Position numbers and translations under genes: made by a program. The notes beneath the pieces are model-generated. The model saw nothing but the letters and a program-made list of their open reading frames with translations. It ran no database searches and had not been told where the DNA came from. A stretch of DNA of 40,509 nt, from contig JACQYT010000063.1 of NCBI GenBank assembly GCA_016208085.1, positions 1-40,509 of the forward strand. Reading direction: 5' to 3'. This stretch comes from Elusimicrobiota bacterium (GTDB taxonomy: Bacteria > Elusimicrobiota > Elusimicrobia > Elusimicrobiales > UBA9959). How positions within the stretch are numbered: position 1 is the first letter of the stretch; each line of letters opens with the position of its first letter. Shown here one piece after another: positions 24,171-32,160 of this stretch.

Positions 24171-25472
24171 ATGAAAAAAATTTATATTCTCGACACCAAC
24201 GTGCTTATACACGACCCGATGTCCTTCACCAAGTTTGAAGATAATACCGTCGTCATTCCCATTTCGGTCATAGAAGAACTGGACACCTTCAAATCCCATG
24301 CGGATGAGCGGGGCAAGGCCGCCAGGATCGTCTCCCGGCGGCTGGACGAGATGCGCAAAGCCGGCAAGCTCAACGCCGGCGTAAAGATGGAGACCGGCGG
24401 CACGCTGATCGTGGACCTCGATCACGAGCAGGTCCTGCCCAAGGAATTCCTGCTGGCTGACATGGACAATCGCATCCTGAACAGCGCGCTCTGGTTCAAC
24501 CTGAAGAAACATAACGCCAGCCTGGTGACCAAGGATATAAATCTCCGCCTGAAGGCCGAAGCCGTCGGCATCAACGCCGAGGATTACGAGGCCGGCAAGG
24601 TCAAAGTGGACGAGCTCTACCCGGGGCTGGTCACCGTTGAAAAGACCGCCGAATTTATTGATAAGTTTTATAAAGAAAAAATGGCTAAAAACGCGGACGG
24701 CGAGCTCGTGGCCAATGAATTCGTCATCTTCAAAGCCAAAGAAGACCCGAAGAAAAGCGCCATGGGCCGCGTGGACTCAAACGACACGTCCGTCGTGAAA
24801 AGCTTGAGCCCGGAGTCCGCCCCGTGGGGCATCCGGGCGCTGAACAAGGAACAGCGCTGCGCCATGGAACTCCTGCTGGACGAGAACGTCAAGCTGGTGA
24901 CGATGATCGGCTCGGCCGGCACCGGCAAGACTTTGATGTCGCTCGCCTGCGGCCTGCAGAAAGCGGTGGAAGAAAACATCTACCGGCGGCTGATCATCTG
25001 CCGCCCCATAGTCCCCGTGGGCAAGGATATCGGCTACCTGCCCGGCACCAAGGAAGAAAAATTGTCCACCTGGATGGGCGCCATCTACGACAACCTGGAA
25101 TTCATAATGGACAGGCGGCACCAGGACGACGCCCTGCAGAAATTCGAGTACCTGCTGCAGAATGAAAAGATAGAGATAGCCTCGGTCACCCATATCCGGG
25201 GCCGCTCGCTCCCGAAACAGTATATGATCGTGGACGACGCGCAGAACCTGACCCCGCACGAGATAAAGACGATCCTAAGCCGCGCCGGCGAAGGCACCAA
25301 GGTCGTGGTCACCGGCGACCCCTACCAGATAGACAACCCGTACCTGGACATCGCCTCCAACGGCTTGATGTACATAGTGGACAGATTCAAGGGCCAGAAG
25401 CTTTACGGCCACCTCACCTTCACAAAGACCGAGCGCAGCCAGCTGGCCGGTCTGGTTGCCGAATTGATGTAA
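24171..25472 (+). CDS. phoH: PIN-PhoH fusion ATPase
   Basis: 433 residues. The N-terminal PIN ribonuclease domain (about 1-140) has ILDTNVLIHDP with its catalytic aspartate, VIEELDTFK, and a later acidic cluster NDTDLVTKDINLR-like region (LVTKDINLRLKAEA). The C-terminal PhoH (RecA-like) domain has Walker A MIGSAGTGKT, PVGKDIGYLPG, Walker B MIVDDAQNLTPHE and VVVTGDPYQID. The PIN-PhoH architecture occurs in many bacteria (YlaK type), and members unwind and cleave RNA. Cellular role here is inferred as RNA processing or turnover. A GAGG lies upstream of the ATG. It starts the plus-strand run and is followed after 13 bases by the nucleotidyltransferase gene. Confidence 0.92.
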   Translation: MKKIYILDTNVLIHDPMSFTKFEDNTVVIPISVIEELDTFKSHADERGKAARIVSRRLDEMRKAGKLNAGVKMETGGTLIVDLDHEQVLPKEFLLADMDNRILNSALWFNLKKHNASLVTKDINLRLKAEAVGINAEDYEAGKVKVDELYPGLVTVEKTAEFIDKFYKEKMAKNADGELVANEFVIFKAKEDPKKSAMGRVDSNDTSVVKSLSPESAPWGIRALNKEQRCAMELLLDENVKLVTMIGSAGTGKTLMSLACGLQKAVEENIYRRLIICRPIVPVGKDIGYLPGTKEEKLSTWMGAIYDNLEFIMDRRHQDDALQKFEYLLQNEKIEIASVTHIRGRSLPKQYMIVDDAQNLTPHEIKTILSRAGEGTKVVVTGDPYQIDNPYLDIASNGLMYIVDRFKGQKLYGHLTFTKTERSQLAGLVAELM

Positions 25473-25485
25473 GGAGATTCCTTGC

Positions 25486-26241
25486 ATGGGCGATATTTAC
25501 TACGCGATAGCCATGGCCGGCCGGGGACTGCGCTTTGCCGAAGCCGGCTTCAGCCTGCCGAAATACATGATAGAGGCCGCCGGCCGCACGCTTTTCGAAC
25601 ACTCGGTCTTCTCGCTCCCTCTTCAATTGGCCGCAAAGATCTTTTTCATCGCTCTCAGCGAGCATGAACAGACTTTCCGCCTGAGCGCTTTCATAAAGGA
25701 AAAGCTCGGTCGCTCAGCGGCGGCCGGCCTCGCCTGGGAACTGGCGCTGCTGGACGCGCCGACCCGCGGCCAGGCCGAGACCGTGCTTAAGATACAGGAC
25801 CTGGTGCCGCCGGAAAGCGCCCTGGCCGTCTATAACATAGACACCTGCTTCTCATCGGCGACGCTCGCGGCCCGGCTGGCCGACCCCCGGGCCAGGCGGG
25901 ACGGCGTCATAGGGGCGTTCAAGCTCGCGGGGCCGGACCCGAAATGGAGCTTCGCCAGGACGGGCCCCGGCGGGGCGGTCGTTGAGACCGCGGAAAAGGT
26001 CCAGATCTCCGACAACGCTCTGACCGGCCTTTACCATTTCAGCCGCTCGGCCGATTTTTTTGAGGCGGCCGGCGCGGCGGTCCGCGGCGGCGAGACCGAG
26101 CGCGGGGAATTTTACGTGGCGCCGCTTTACAACAGGCTTATAGCCGGCGGACGCAGGTTCGTGCTGGACGAGGCCGAAGAGCTTATCCCGCTCGGCACGC
26201 CGGAAGACGTGGCCGCGTTCCGGCGGAAGGCCCAAAGATGA
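25486..26241 (+). CDS. sugar-phosphate nucleotidyltransferase-like protein
   Basis: 251 residues of the GT-A-like NTP transferase fold. The N-terminal IAMAGRGLRF with PKYMIEAAGRTLFEHSV corresponds to the glycine-rich nucleotide loop and PK motif of sugar nucleotidyltransferases. NIDTCF (about residue 118) stands where the metal-binding Asp is expected. The C-terminal part (FYVAPLYNRLIAGG, LGTPEDVAAF) matches capsule-type members. It probably activates a sugar phosphate to an NDP-sugar for the glycosyltransferase that follows. Sugar unknown. AAGGAG precedes the ATG by about 9 bases. The stop overlaps the next start by 4 bases. Confidence 0.8.
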   Translation: MGDIYYAIAMAGRGLRFAEAGFSLPKYMIEAAGRTLFEHSVFSLPLQLAAKIFFIALSEHEQTFRLSAFIKEKLGRSAAAGLAWELALLDAPTRGQAETVLKIQDLVPPESALAVYNIDTCFSSATLAARLADPRARRDGVIGAFKLAGPDPKWSFARTGPGGAVVETAEKVQISDNALTGLYHFSRSADFFEAAGAAVRGGETERGEFYVAPLYNRLIAGGRRFVLDEAEELIPLGTPEDVAAFRRKAQR

Positions 26242-26963
26242 GCCCGGGCCCTGAATTTTCGGTTGTTGTGCCTTGTTATAACGAAGCGCCCAATCTCCAG
26301 CCGCTCCTTGAGGCGTTTTCCGCCGCCGGCCGCAGGTGGACCGGGGAAGACCTGGAACTTATCTTGGTGGATAACGGCTCTTCGGACGGCACAAACGCGG
26401 AACTTGCGCGCCTGTTGCCGCTTTATCCCTTCGCCAGAAGCGTAAGAGTGGAAGTCAATAAAGGCTACGGCTTCGGCATCCTCAGCGGGCTGTCCGCGGC
26501 TTGCGGCGAATACATAGGCTGGACGCACGGCGACCTGCAGTTCGATCCCGGCGCCATCGCCGAAGCGGCCGGGCTTATCGCTGATGCGGGCGGGGGGAAT
26601 ATTTTCGTGAAAGGCCTGCGCCGGGGGCGGCCTTTTTCCGACCGGTTCTTTACCGCAGGCATGTCGCTCTTTGAGACCCTGCTGATGGGAACGCCCCTGC
26701 GGGACATCAACGGCCAGCCCACGCTTTTTCACCGGTCGCTGCTGGAGGCCTGGAACGCGCCGCCGCACGATTTTTCGCTTGACCTTTACGCTTATGCCGC
26801 GGCCGCGAAAGCGGGTTTTAAAATCGTCAGGTTCGACGTCGTGAACTCTGAAAGAGCGCGCGGGGCCTCAAGCTGGAACAGGGGGCTTTGGTCCCGGCTC
26901 CGCCTGGCTTTGCGCACGATAGTTTCCAGCGTCAGGATACGGACGGGACGGGGACCGCGCTGA
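26238..26963 (+). CDS. family 2 glycosyltransferase, dolichol-phosphate-mannose-synthase type
   Basis: 241 residues. FSVVVPCYNEAPNLQPLLEAF at the N-terminus and LILVDNGSSDGT are the GT2 nucleotide-sugar site. WTHGDLQFDP (about residue 95) is the variant DxD segment of polyprenyl-phosphate glycosyltransferases. There are no C-terminal membrane helices, so it is a cytoplasmic or peripheral enzyme. It probably moves a sugar from an NDP-sugar to a lipid carrier, supplying the polytopic membrane protein encoded next. The start overlaps the previous stop (ATGA), and the stop overlaps the next start (TGATG), so the three genes are one translationally coupled unit. Confidence 0.85.
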   Translation: MSPGPEFSVVVPCYNEAPNLQPLLEAFSAAGRRWTGEDLELILVDNGSSDGTNAELARLLPLYPFARSVRVEVNKGYGFGILSGLSAACGEYIGWTHGDLQFDPGAIAEAAGLIADAGGGNIFVKGLRRGRPFSDRFFTAGMSLFETLLMGTPLRDINGQPTLFHRSLLEAWNAPPHDFSLDLYAYAAAAKAGFKIVRFDVVNSERARGASSWNRGLWSRLRLALRTIVSSVRIRTGRGPR

Positions 26964-28975
26964 TGAAAGGCCTGATGAATTACGTTTTTTATTTCTCCAT
27001 CAGCGCGGCTTTTCTCGCCAACGCCGGTTTCCTGGCGGCGGAGCTGGCCGCCTGGGCCGGGAGTGGAAACCGGAAAAAGAAACTGGGTCTGGTCCTTTTA
27101 CTGGCCGCCGTTTTTGCCGCCGGCCGGCTTTTTTACGGCGGCGCCGCGCCGCGCGGCGGCTACGACAACGATCACGATTTCCAATACCTGAGCATCAGTT
27201 TTTTTCAGCCCGGGTCCGTCGGCATGGCCATATCCTTGAAGGAAGCCTCGCCGCTTATCTTTGACGCGCTCGGCGACGCCGCCTCAGGGTTCTCGCTTAA
27301 GGCTGCGCCGGTGAAGAACCGGCTGCTGATGTTCCTGGCGGCGGTCCTGCTGTTCGCCTGTCTCCGGGCGCTGGGCTTCGGGCAATCGTCGGCGTGTTTC
27401 GGGTTCGCGCTTTTCTATTTCAATTTCCTGGCGGCCCTGAACGCCAACACGTTCTCCACAACGGCGGCTAACATGTTTTTCCTTTTCTCCAGTCTTTACG
27501 CGGCCGCCGTTTTTGAAACGGCCCGCCGGGACTTTAAAGGCCTGCTCTGGGCGCTGTCCGCTTTTTTCCTGGTCTGGACCGGGCGCTATGAATTGGCCGT
27601 TATGCCGGCGCTTATCTTGTGCGCCTCTCTGCTGCACCCGGCCGGGGCGCTGCGCGCCCTGGCCTCTCGGCCCGGCGCCGGGGGCCGGGTCTGGCTGTTC
27701 CTGGGCCTGGCCGCGGCGCTTTGCGCCGGCTGGACAATGCTGGTGCTGGCGCGGCTGAATTATAACGGGCCGCAGCCGAGGGAAGCCGCACAACTGCTGG
27801 CGCATCTTCAATACCAGCTTGGAGAGAAGAATCTGGGGGTGTTCCTGCCTTCGGCGGCCGGCCTTGTCCCATATCTTGTCGCCGGGGCTTTCATTTTGAC
27901 TTTTCTTAACGCCTGGTTCTCCGCGCGGCGCAGCCCCGGGCTCGTTTCCTGGGCGATTCTCCTGCTGTGTGCCCTCTGTTTCTGTTCCATCTTCATGCTG
28001 CAGGACGGCTATCCCCTGCAATTCATGCGTCACCGGCTTTATTTCTTTACCCCGTTCGTGTTTCTTTTCGCGGCGGCCTGGGAGGCGTGCTGGGCACGGT
28101 TTACCGGGCGGACAGCGGTCGCGCTTAAGTGGTGCCTGCTGGCCTGCTTGTGCGCCGTCTACCTGAAGGCGAACGCAAAAGCGGCGCAAACGCTTGAGCC
28201 GGAGAAAAGGACCAATGACCTGGAATGGGCGCTGCTGCTGAAGGCGTCGCAAAACTGGCCCGAAGGCTGCGCGCTGATCTATCCCGACTGCGATAAGCAT
28301 CACCGCTATCTTGTTCTTAATAAATATTTCCCGCTTTTATCAGGCGGTTGCGGGCGCAAAGCGCCGGCGTGCGTCATAAAATACCTGCCGCCGATCTACA
28401 GGGTCTTTAATGACGCCGGCCCGAAGTTCCCCCGCGATTATACTCCCGCCTCCCCTTCTTACGCGGGGCCGGGCGCCAGGCCCCTTTATGAATCCGTCTT
28501 CCCGCACCGGTTCTATACCGCATGGGATTCTGAAACCCGTGAGGAGATTCCCCTAAGAATAGGGTTTTATTACGCCGACAGCCCTAAAGACCGGGCGTGG
28601 CTGCTGAACAGGGAAGGACTCTGTATCTTTAAAAACGGCGCCTTCGGCGGGGCTGAAAACACTTTCCGGGAAGCCCTGAAATTGGACCCCGATTGCGGCA
28701 TCTGCGGGCTTAATCTGAACGCCAGCCTCGTCTTCGGCGGTAAGGAACCCGAGGCCCTGCGCCGTATCGCGCGCGCGGCGGCCGCCGGTCCCGCCGGAGC
28801 TCAGGCGGCGCTGCTGGCCGCTTTGAAACGCGCGGCCGCCGGCGAAGACGCCGGAGCGCTGGCGGAACTGAACGCTTTTATCGCCGCAAACTACGATGAC
28901 GAGTATCTGTCTATGGGCTTTGCTTATCGTTCCGCGCTGAAGGCCAGGCAGGATACGGCAAGGATTAAGGATTAA
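26963..28975 (+). CDS. polytopic membrane protein with C-terminal TPR, glycosyltransferase-like
   Basis: About 670 residues from the ATG overlapping the GT2 stop. Roughly ten or more hydrophobic segments cover residues 5-430. After the first lies a loop GGYDNDHDFQYLSI, placed like the acidic first loop of lipid-sugar-dependent GT-C transferases (inference). From about residue 550 a soluble region includes a TPR-like unit (AWLLNREGLCIFKNGAFGGA, then FREALKLDPDCGICGLNL). With the two upstream genes it suggests transfer of a lipid-linked sugar to protein or glycan outside the membrane. The final codons (RIKD and stop) come from a heptad repeat. An upstream in-frame ATG at 26888 lies inside the GT2 gene and is rejected. 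Confidence 0.75.
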   Translation: MKGLMNYVFYFSISAAFLANAGFLAAELAAWAGSGNRKKKLGLVLLLAAVFAAGRLFYGGAAPRGGYDNDHDFQYLSISFFQPGSVGMAISLKEASPLIFDALGDAASGFSLKAAPVKNRLLMFLAAVLLFACLRALGFGQSSACFGFALFYFNFLAALNANTFSTTAANMFFLFSSLYAAAVFETARRDFKGLLWALSAFFLVWTGRYELAVMPALILCASLLHPAGALRALASRPGAGGRVWLFLGLAAALCAGWTMLVLARLNYNGPQPREAAQLLAHLQYQLGEKNLGVFLPSAAGLVPYLVAGAFILTFLNAWFSARRSPGLVSWAILLLCALCFCSIFMLQDGYPLQFMRHRLYFFTPFVFLFAAAWEACWARFTGRTAVALKWCLLACLCAVYLKANAKAAQTLEPEKRTNDLEWALLLKASQNWPEGCALIYPDCDKHHRYLVLNKYFPLLSGGCGRKAPACVIKYLPPIYRVFNDAGPKFPRDYTPASPSYAGPGARPLYESVFPHRFYTAWDSETREEIPLRIGFYYADSPKDRAWLLNREGLCIFKNGAFGGAENTFREALKLDPDCGICGLNLNASLVFGGKEPEALRRIARAAAAGPAGAQAALLAALKRAAAGEDAGALAELNAFIAANYDDEYLSMGFAYRSALKARQDTARIKD

Positions 28976-29023
28976 GCCTGTCCGCTGATCCGCTGTATCT
29001 TTTCCTTCATCCTTCAGCCTTCC
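28964..29023. repeat. 7-bp-period inverted repeat at the membrane/TPR gene end
   Basis: AAGGATT AAGGATT AAG on the left, CCTTCAT CCTTCAG CCTTCC on the right (29004-29023). The left arm supplies the last codons and TAA of the upstream gene, giving the ending RIKD, which also occurs just before the end of LpxA. Confidence 0.65.
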
Positions 29024-29047
29024 GAAAATTGCTCCGGCAATTTTCGG
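29022..29047 (+). terminator. palindromic hairpin CCGAAAATTGC / GCAATTTTCGG
   Basis: 11-bp arms with a TCCG loop, close in sequence to the palindrome after bamA (17708-17734). Between here and 29120 there is a second small palindrome (GGGCCTTTAGGCCC) and no gene. Confidence 0.5.
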
Positions 29048-29120
29048 GTTGGGCCTTTAGGCCCAGGGTTCATTAGGCCCAAAGACCCTCCCCCTGCAAC
29101 TCGCTAATGGGCTAAACTAT

Positions 29121-29245
29121 TGATTCATTCGTAAAAAGTTCATTTTGTTTAGAAATTGTAGCGGGCGACGTGAGTCGCCTATTGAGCGGACTTACGTCCG
29201 CCGCTACAGTTTTGGACCAAAAAACGACTTTTTACGGGAGAATCA
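29121..29245. mobile_element. 125-bp MITE-like element, copy 3
   Basis: Left end and interior identical to copy 2 as read; right end ACTTTTTACGGGAGAATCA like copy 1. Direct repeats ACTAT flank it (29116-29120 and 29246-29250). It lies 44 bases upstream of the next gene start and may affect its expression. Confidence 0.85.
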
Positions 29246-29288
29246 ACTATTAAACATAGTTAAAGATACCGCGTAAGGACAAGGCAAA

Positions 29289-29798
29289 GTGTTTAGAGTA
29301 AAAACGATATTACTGAAGACCGCGCTGCTATTTTCTTTCGCAGGTTTCTCCGCCGCGGACCCCGCGCCGGCGCGGACTGCTTTTGAAGCCGATATAAGCG
29401 CGCCGCCTGCCGTCCAACTCCTCATCTCCCTGGCACCGCAGGCGGGTTCCCTGGAGAACCTGCCCGTTCCGAAAGCGGCCTCCGCGCCGCCCGCTCCTGA
29501 AAGTGAAAAAGTCATACAGCCCGGCCGCGAGCTTACGCCCAAAGTAGAAGACCCCATCCGGGTAAAGGCCATACTTAAACTGGTCGGCGATATTTACAAC
29601 AACGTCCACCTGCCCTATCCGCAGGACGGCTCCACTTTCAAGAACAAGGAAGGCAAACTGCCCGGGCAACCCCTCGGTTTTTACAAGGAGTACACCCTTT
29701 TGACCGGCGACGCTCCTCATACTGTCGTTATCGGCGGGCAGACCTGGCAGGTAGCCCCGGACCTGAACGCGCGGACGAAAATTACAAAATCCCCCTGA
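29289..29798 (+). CDS. small secreted protein of unknown function
   Basis: 169 residues from a GTG start, with AAGGA about 10 bases upstream. A signal peptide (VKTILLKTALLFSFAGFSAA) is followed by a Pro/Ala-rich stretch (about residues 22-85). A compact C-terminal region contains KAILKLVGDIYNNVHLPYPQD and HTVVIGGQTWQVAPD. No family is recognised. The alpha/beta hydrolase gene follows 13 bases later on the same strand, so the two may be co-transcribed. Confidence 0.65.
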   Translation: MFRVKTILLKTALLFSFAGFSAADPAPARTAFEADISAPPAVQLLISLAPQAGSLENLPVPKAASAPPAPESEKVIQPGRELTPKVEDPIRVKAILKLVGDIYNNVHLPYPQDGSTFKNKEGKLPGQPLGFYKEYTLLTGDAPHTVVIGGQTWQVAPDLNARTKITKSP

Positions 29799-29811
29799 AA
29801 ATAATAATGCT

Positions 29812-30543
29812 ATGACGACACGCGCGGTTTTGTGTTTGGCCCTGGCCTTATGCGCCCCGCCGGCGCTCCGGGCCGGGGAAACGACGGTCGGCTTTAAGAC
29901 TGCGGACGGCTGCGCGCTGGAGGCGTTTTACCTGGCGCCTTCAAGCGGGGGTTATGTATTCGTCAATTCGCACGGCCTGGGTTCAGACAGAAACGAATGG
30001 CGGACCTTTGAAACGGCGCTTGAAAAAGCCGGGTTCGGCTACCTGTCCTTTGATTTCAGGGGGCACGGAGGAAGCCTGAAATGCTGCGGGCGGGGGATAG
30101 ATTACCGGAACTTTACCCGCGCCGACTGGCAACTGCTTTCCCGGGACATAAAAGCCGCCGTCGGTTTTTTGAAGTCAAAAAAAGTATCCCGGCGCAGCGT
30201 CGTTTTATGCGGGGCGAGCATAGGCGCCAATCTCTCCGTAAAAGCGGCCTCCGAAGGCCCGGCGCCGGCGGGGCTGGTCCTGCTTTCCCCGGGACTTGAC
30301 TATGCCGGCGTAAAGAGCGCGGATTTTTTTCCCGCCGGTCCCGGCCTGCGCTTTTTTATAGCGGCCGCGCCGGATGATGTTTATGCCTGGCAAAGCTCGC
30401 TTTATCTGGCCGGGCTCGCGAAAAACAGGAAGATCGGGGTTTCCTTTAAGGCCGGGCCGTCCGGCCACGGCGTCAAGATGCTCGCCGCCCCCGGCTCTTC
30501 CCTTATAGCCGAGCTCCTCGGCTGGGCCAAAAGCCTGAAATGA
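29812..30543 (+). CDS. secreted alpha/beta hydrolase
   Basis: 243 residues with a signal peptide (AVLCLALALCAPPALRAGE). Fold landmarks are FVNSHGLGSDRNEW (oxyanion loop), YLSFDFRGHGGS, and the nucleophile elbow LCGASIGANLS (GxSxG, Ser at about residue 143). AAPDDVYAW holds the likely acid and PSGHGVKML the catalytic histidine. The complete Ser-Asp-His triad suggests an active esterase or peptidase in the periplasm. Substrate unknown. It resembles the BAAT/serine aminopeptidase-like group. A hairpin with a T-rich tail lies 54 bases after the stop. Confidence 0.85.
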   Translation: MTTRAVLCLALALCAPPALRAGETTVGFKTADGCALEAFYLAPSSGGYVFVNSHGLGSDRNEWRTFETALEKAGFGYLSFDFRGHGGSLKCCGRGIDYRNFTRADWQLLSRDIKAAVGFLKSKKVSRRSVVLCGASIGANLSVKAASEGPAPAGLVLLSPGLDYAGVKSADFFPAGPGLRFFIAAAPDDVYAWQSSLYLAGLAKNRKIGVSFKAGPSGHGVKMLAAPGSSLIAELLGWAKSLK

Positions 30544-30596
30544 ATTTAGCTATTGAAAACCCGCAGATTTTGTATTAGACTATATTATAGAGTCGG

Positions 30597-30628
30597 CCGG
30601 AAACCGGTATTTCCGGAGGTCTGTTTTT
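30597..30628 (+). terminator. hairpin with T-rich tail after the hydrolase gene
   Basis: CCGGAAA-CCGGTA-TTTCCGG, then AGGTCTGTTTTT. It separates the hydrolase gene from the Hxs-like locus, implying that locus has its own promoter; a weak TATATT box lies at about 30581 without a clear -35. Confidence 0.5.
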
Positions 30629-30704
30629 GTCTAAAACGCAGGCGGTTCTATTCCCGGTCTCTACGGCCCGGACGGCTTTACGCGGCGCTCCTTAAGGGGG
30701 TATT

Positions 30705-31529
30705 ATGGAAGACAAAAAAATTGTAACTTTACAGCTCAGGCTTACCAGGAGAAACGCGCTGGTCATATTGGCCGGTTTTTTCCTGTGCTGGCGGCCCGGG
30801 TCGCTGGGCTCTGAACAGCTTACGCTCACCACTTACTACCCGGCGCCCTACGGCGGCTACGCCAGTCTGCTGACCACCAGCCAGACTCTGTTGGCCAGGG
30901 ACGGCGGGATGGTGGGCGTTGGAACGGGAACGACGACTCCGACGAGTACTTTACATGTAGTAGGACAAGGTCAATTTGTTGTTGACGGTGTCGGGGCGGA
31001 TACGGTCGGTTACGGAACTTTGGGCGTTACCCGCTCTGCTTCTGGAAGTACGTTATCATATATCGCTATGACCAGAAGCGGGAATGTAGTTAAAGCGATG
31101 GGTATTGATTCCGGTAATAGATGGGTGTTCGGTTTGCCTGCGTCGGGCACACAGATAATTCCAACTGCCCAGATGGTCATTGAACAAACCGGCAACGTCG
31201 GCATCGGAGCGCCGGACCCCACGGAAAAGCTGCATGTAAACGGAAATTCAAGAATTGAGAACGGAAATTTAATGATGCCCGCCAACAACAGTGTCGGTTT
31301 TATTGAGGGCATGTGCACACTAAAAGCTTTCGCCCCCGGGCCGCAGACCTATTGCCCAAATACTGACATGCGCGTTATGGGCGTTTTCGGCAACGCCACC
31401 AGATGTCAGACCGGCGGAAGTCTTTTGTTAGACAACAGCACGGATATGAATATACCGAGTAACTGGATACCTCATGTGGAGCAGAACTGTTCCGGATTTC
31501 TGCTGTGCTGCAAAGTCACGACATACTAG
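30705..31529 (+). CDS. secreted surface protein with Cys-rich tail, putative Hxs substrate
   Basis: 274 residues. A signal sequence (ALVILAGFFLCWRPGSLGS) is followed by LTLTTYYPAPYGGY, a conserved opening I associate with Elusimicrobiota secreted proteins. Two tail-fibre-like units follow: VGVGTGTTTPTSTLHVVG and VGIGAPDPTEKLHVNG (about residues 67-90 and 165-185). The final roughly 70 residues contain six cysteines (GMCTLK, TYCPN, TRCQTGG, QNCSGF, LLCCK), end KVTTY, and look like a separate domain. AAGGGGG precedes the ATG by 4 bases. It is the first gene of the radical SAM locus, 79 bases before the HxsD-like gene. I infer it as the likely modification substrate. No His-Xaa-Ser repeats are present. 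Confidence 0.75.
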   Translation: MEDKKIVTLQLRLTRRNALVILAGFFLCWRPGSLGSEQLTLTTYYPAPYGGYASLLTTSQTLLARDGGMVGVGTGTTTPTSTLHVVGQGQFVVDGVGADTVGYGTLGVTRSASGSTLSYIAMTRSGNVVKAMGIDSGNRWVFGLPASGTQIIPTAQMVIEQTGNVGIGAPDPTEKLHVNGNSRIENGNLMMPANNSVGFIEGMCTLKAFAPGPQTYCPNTDMRVMGVFGNATRCQTGGSLLLDNSTDMNIPSNWIPHVEQNCSGFLLCCKVTTY

Positions 31530-31544
31530 CCTATGGCTGTGCCG

Positions 31545-31564
31545 CCTGCCTGCCGGCAGGCAGG
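31545..31564. repeat. 20-bp perfect palindrome
   Basis: CCTGCCTGCCGGCAGGCAGG between the surface-protein gene and the HxsD-like gene. It is probably a dispersed genomic repeat; no function is evident. Confidence 0.6.
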
Positions 31565-31608
31565 TATCAGGGCCTATGGTTATCAGACGGCCCAAGAAGG
31601 AGCGGAAT

Positions 31609-32160
31609 TTGAAAAAAGAGGGAAATAGAAAAATTGCCGTCAAAGTCAGTCTTAAGAAGTATAATCTTAACACTGCCCGCTATGCCGCATACGCCGTAAG
31701 CGATGCGGCTTACGTGTTTATAGCCCCGTCCGGCAAGGGAGCCGTGGCGGTTGAATTCACCCTCAAGAACGGGTCACAAGTCACAGGTCATGACAAGTCA
31801 CACGTCACACGTCACACGTCACAAGCCGGAAATTACATGACGGCGGCCGGGAATCTGGTTCGGCGTTTCCGGGAAGAGCTGAAAGATGAGAAAATACGCG
31901 CCGCCGTCTTCGACGCGAACCGGGACCTGCGGGAGTTTATGATCTTGAAAGCCCTCTCTTACGATACGGCCGCCCCCCCGGCCGAACAGGAAGACTCCGG
32001 CCTCACGCCGGAACAGGAAAAGGAACTGGACGCTTTGATAGCGCAGGTGGAGAGCGAGATAAAAAAGGAATCGGCCGGGAGCGGGACCAAAGACCCGCTC
32101 GGCATCACCAGGACGTGGGAAGAAAAATATGGCGCAAAAACCGGCCGCAAAAGGAACTAA
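31609..32160 (+). CDS. HxsD-like protein with extended C-terminus
   Basis: 183 residues from a TTG start (31609). I chose it because AAGGAG lies 6 bases upstream and the protein then opens like HxsD. The core has SLKKYNLNTARYAAYAVSD, AYVFIAPSGKGAVAVEFTL and, after an insert, AGNLVRRFREELKDEKIR then DLREFMILKALSY. This matches the HxsD pattern seen in the smaller protein at 33583. The acidic C-terminal extension (PEQEKELDALIAQVESEIKK) is absent from that copy. Codons of the insert between the two halves are encoded by 7-bp repeats (31773-31824). HxsD proteins accompany the radical SAM maturases; their biochemical role is not established. The stop overlaps hxsB by 32 bases. Confidence 0.75.
   Translation: MKKEGNRKIAVKVSLKKYNLNTARYAAYAVSDAAYVFIAPSGKGAVAVEFTLKNGSQVTGHDKSHVTRHTSQAGNYMTAAGNLVRRFREELKDEKIRAAVFDANRDLREFMILKALSYDTAAPPAEQEDSGLTPEQEKELDALIAQVESEIKKESAGSGTKDPLGITRTWEEKYGAKTGRKRN
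31773..31824. repeat. 7-bp repeats inside the HxsD-like gene
   Basis: GTCACAA GTCACAG GTCATGA CAA GTCACAC GTCACAC GTCACAC GTCACAA. Seven is not a multiple of three, so gain or loss of one unit would shift the frame of the rest of the gene and could alter coupling to hxsB. Confidence 0.8.

Noticed and set aside
31784-31824. His-Xaa-Ser motif (HTS) in the HxsD-like protein as the Hxs core peptide
   Set aside because: The HVTRHTS residues are encoded by the heptad repeats and occur once, so they are better explained by the repeat than by a substrate peptide.
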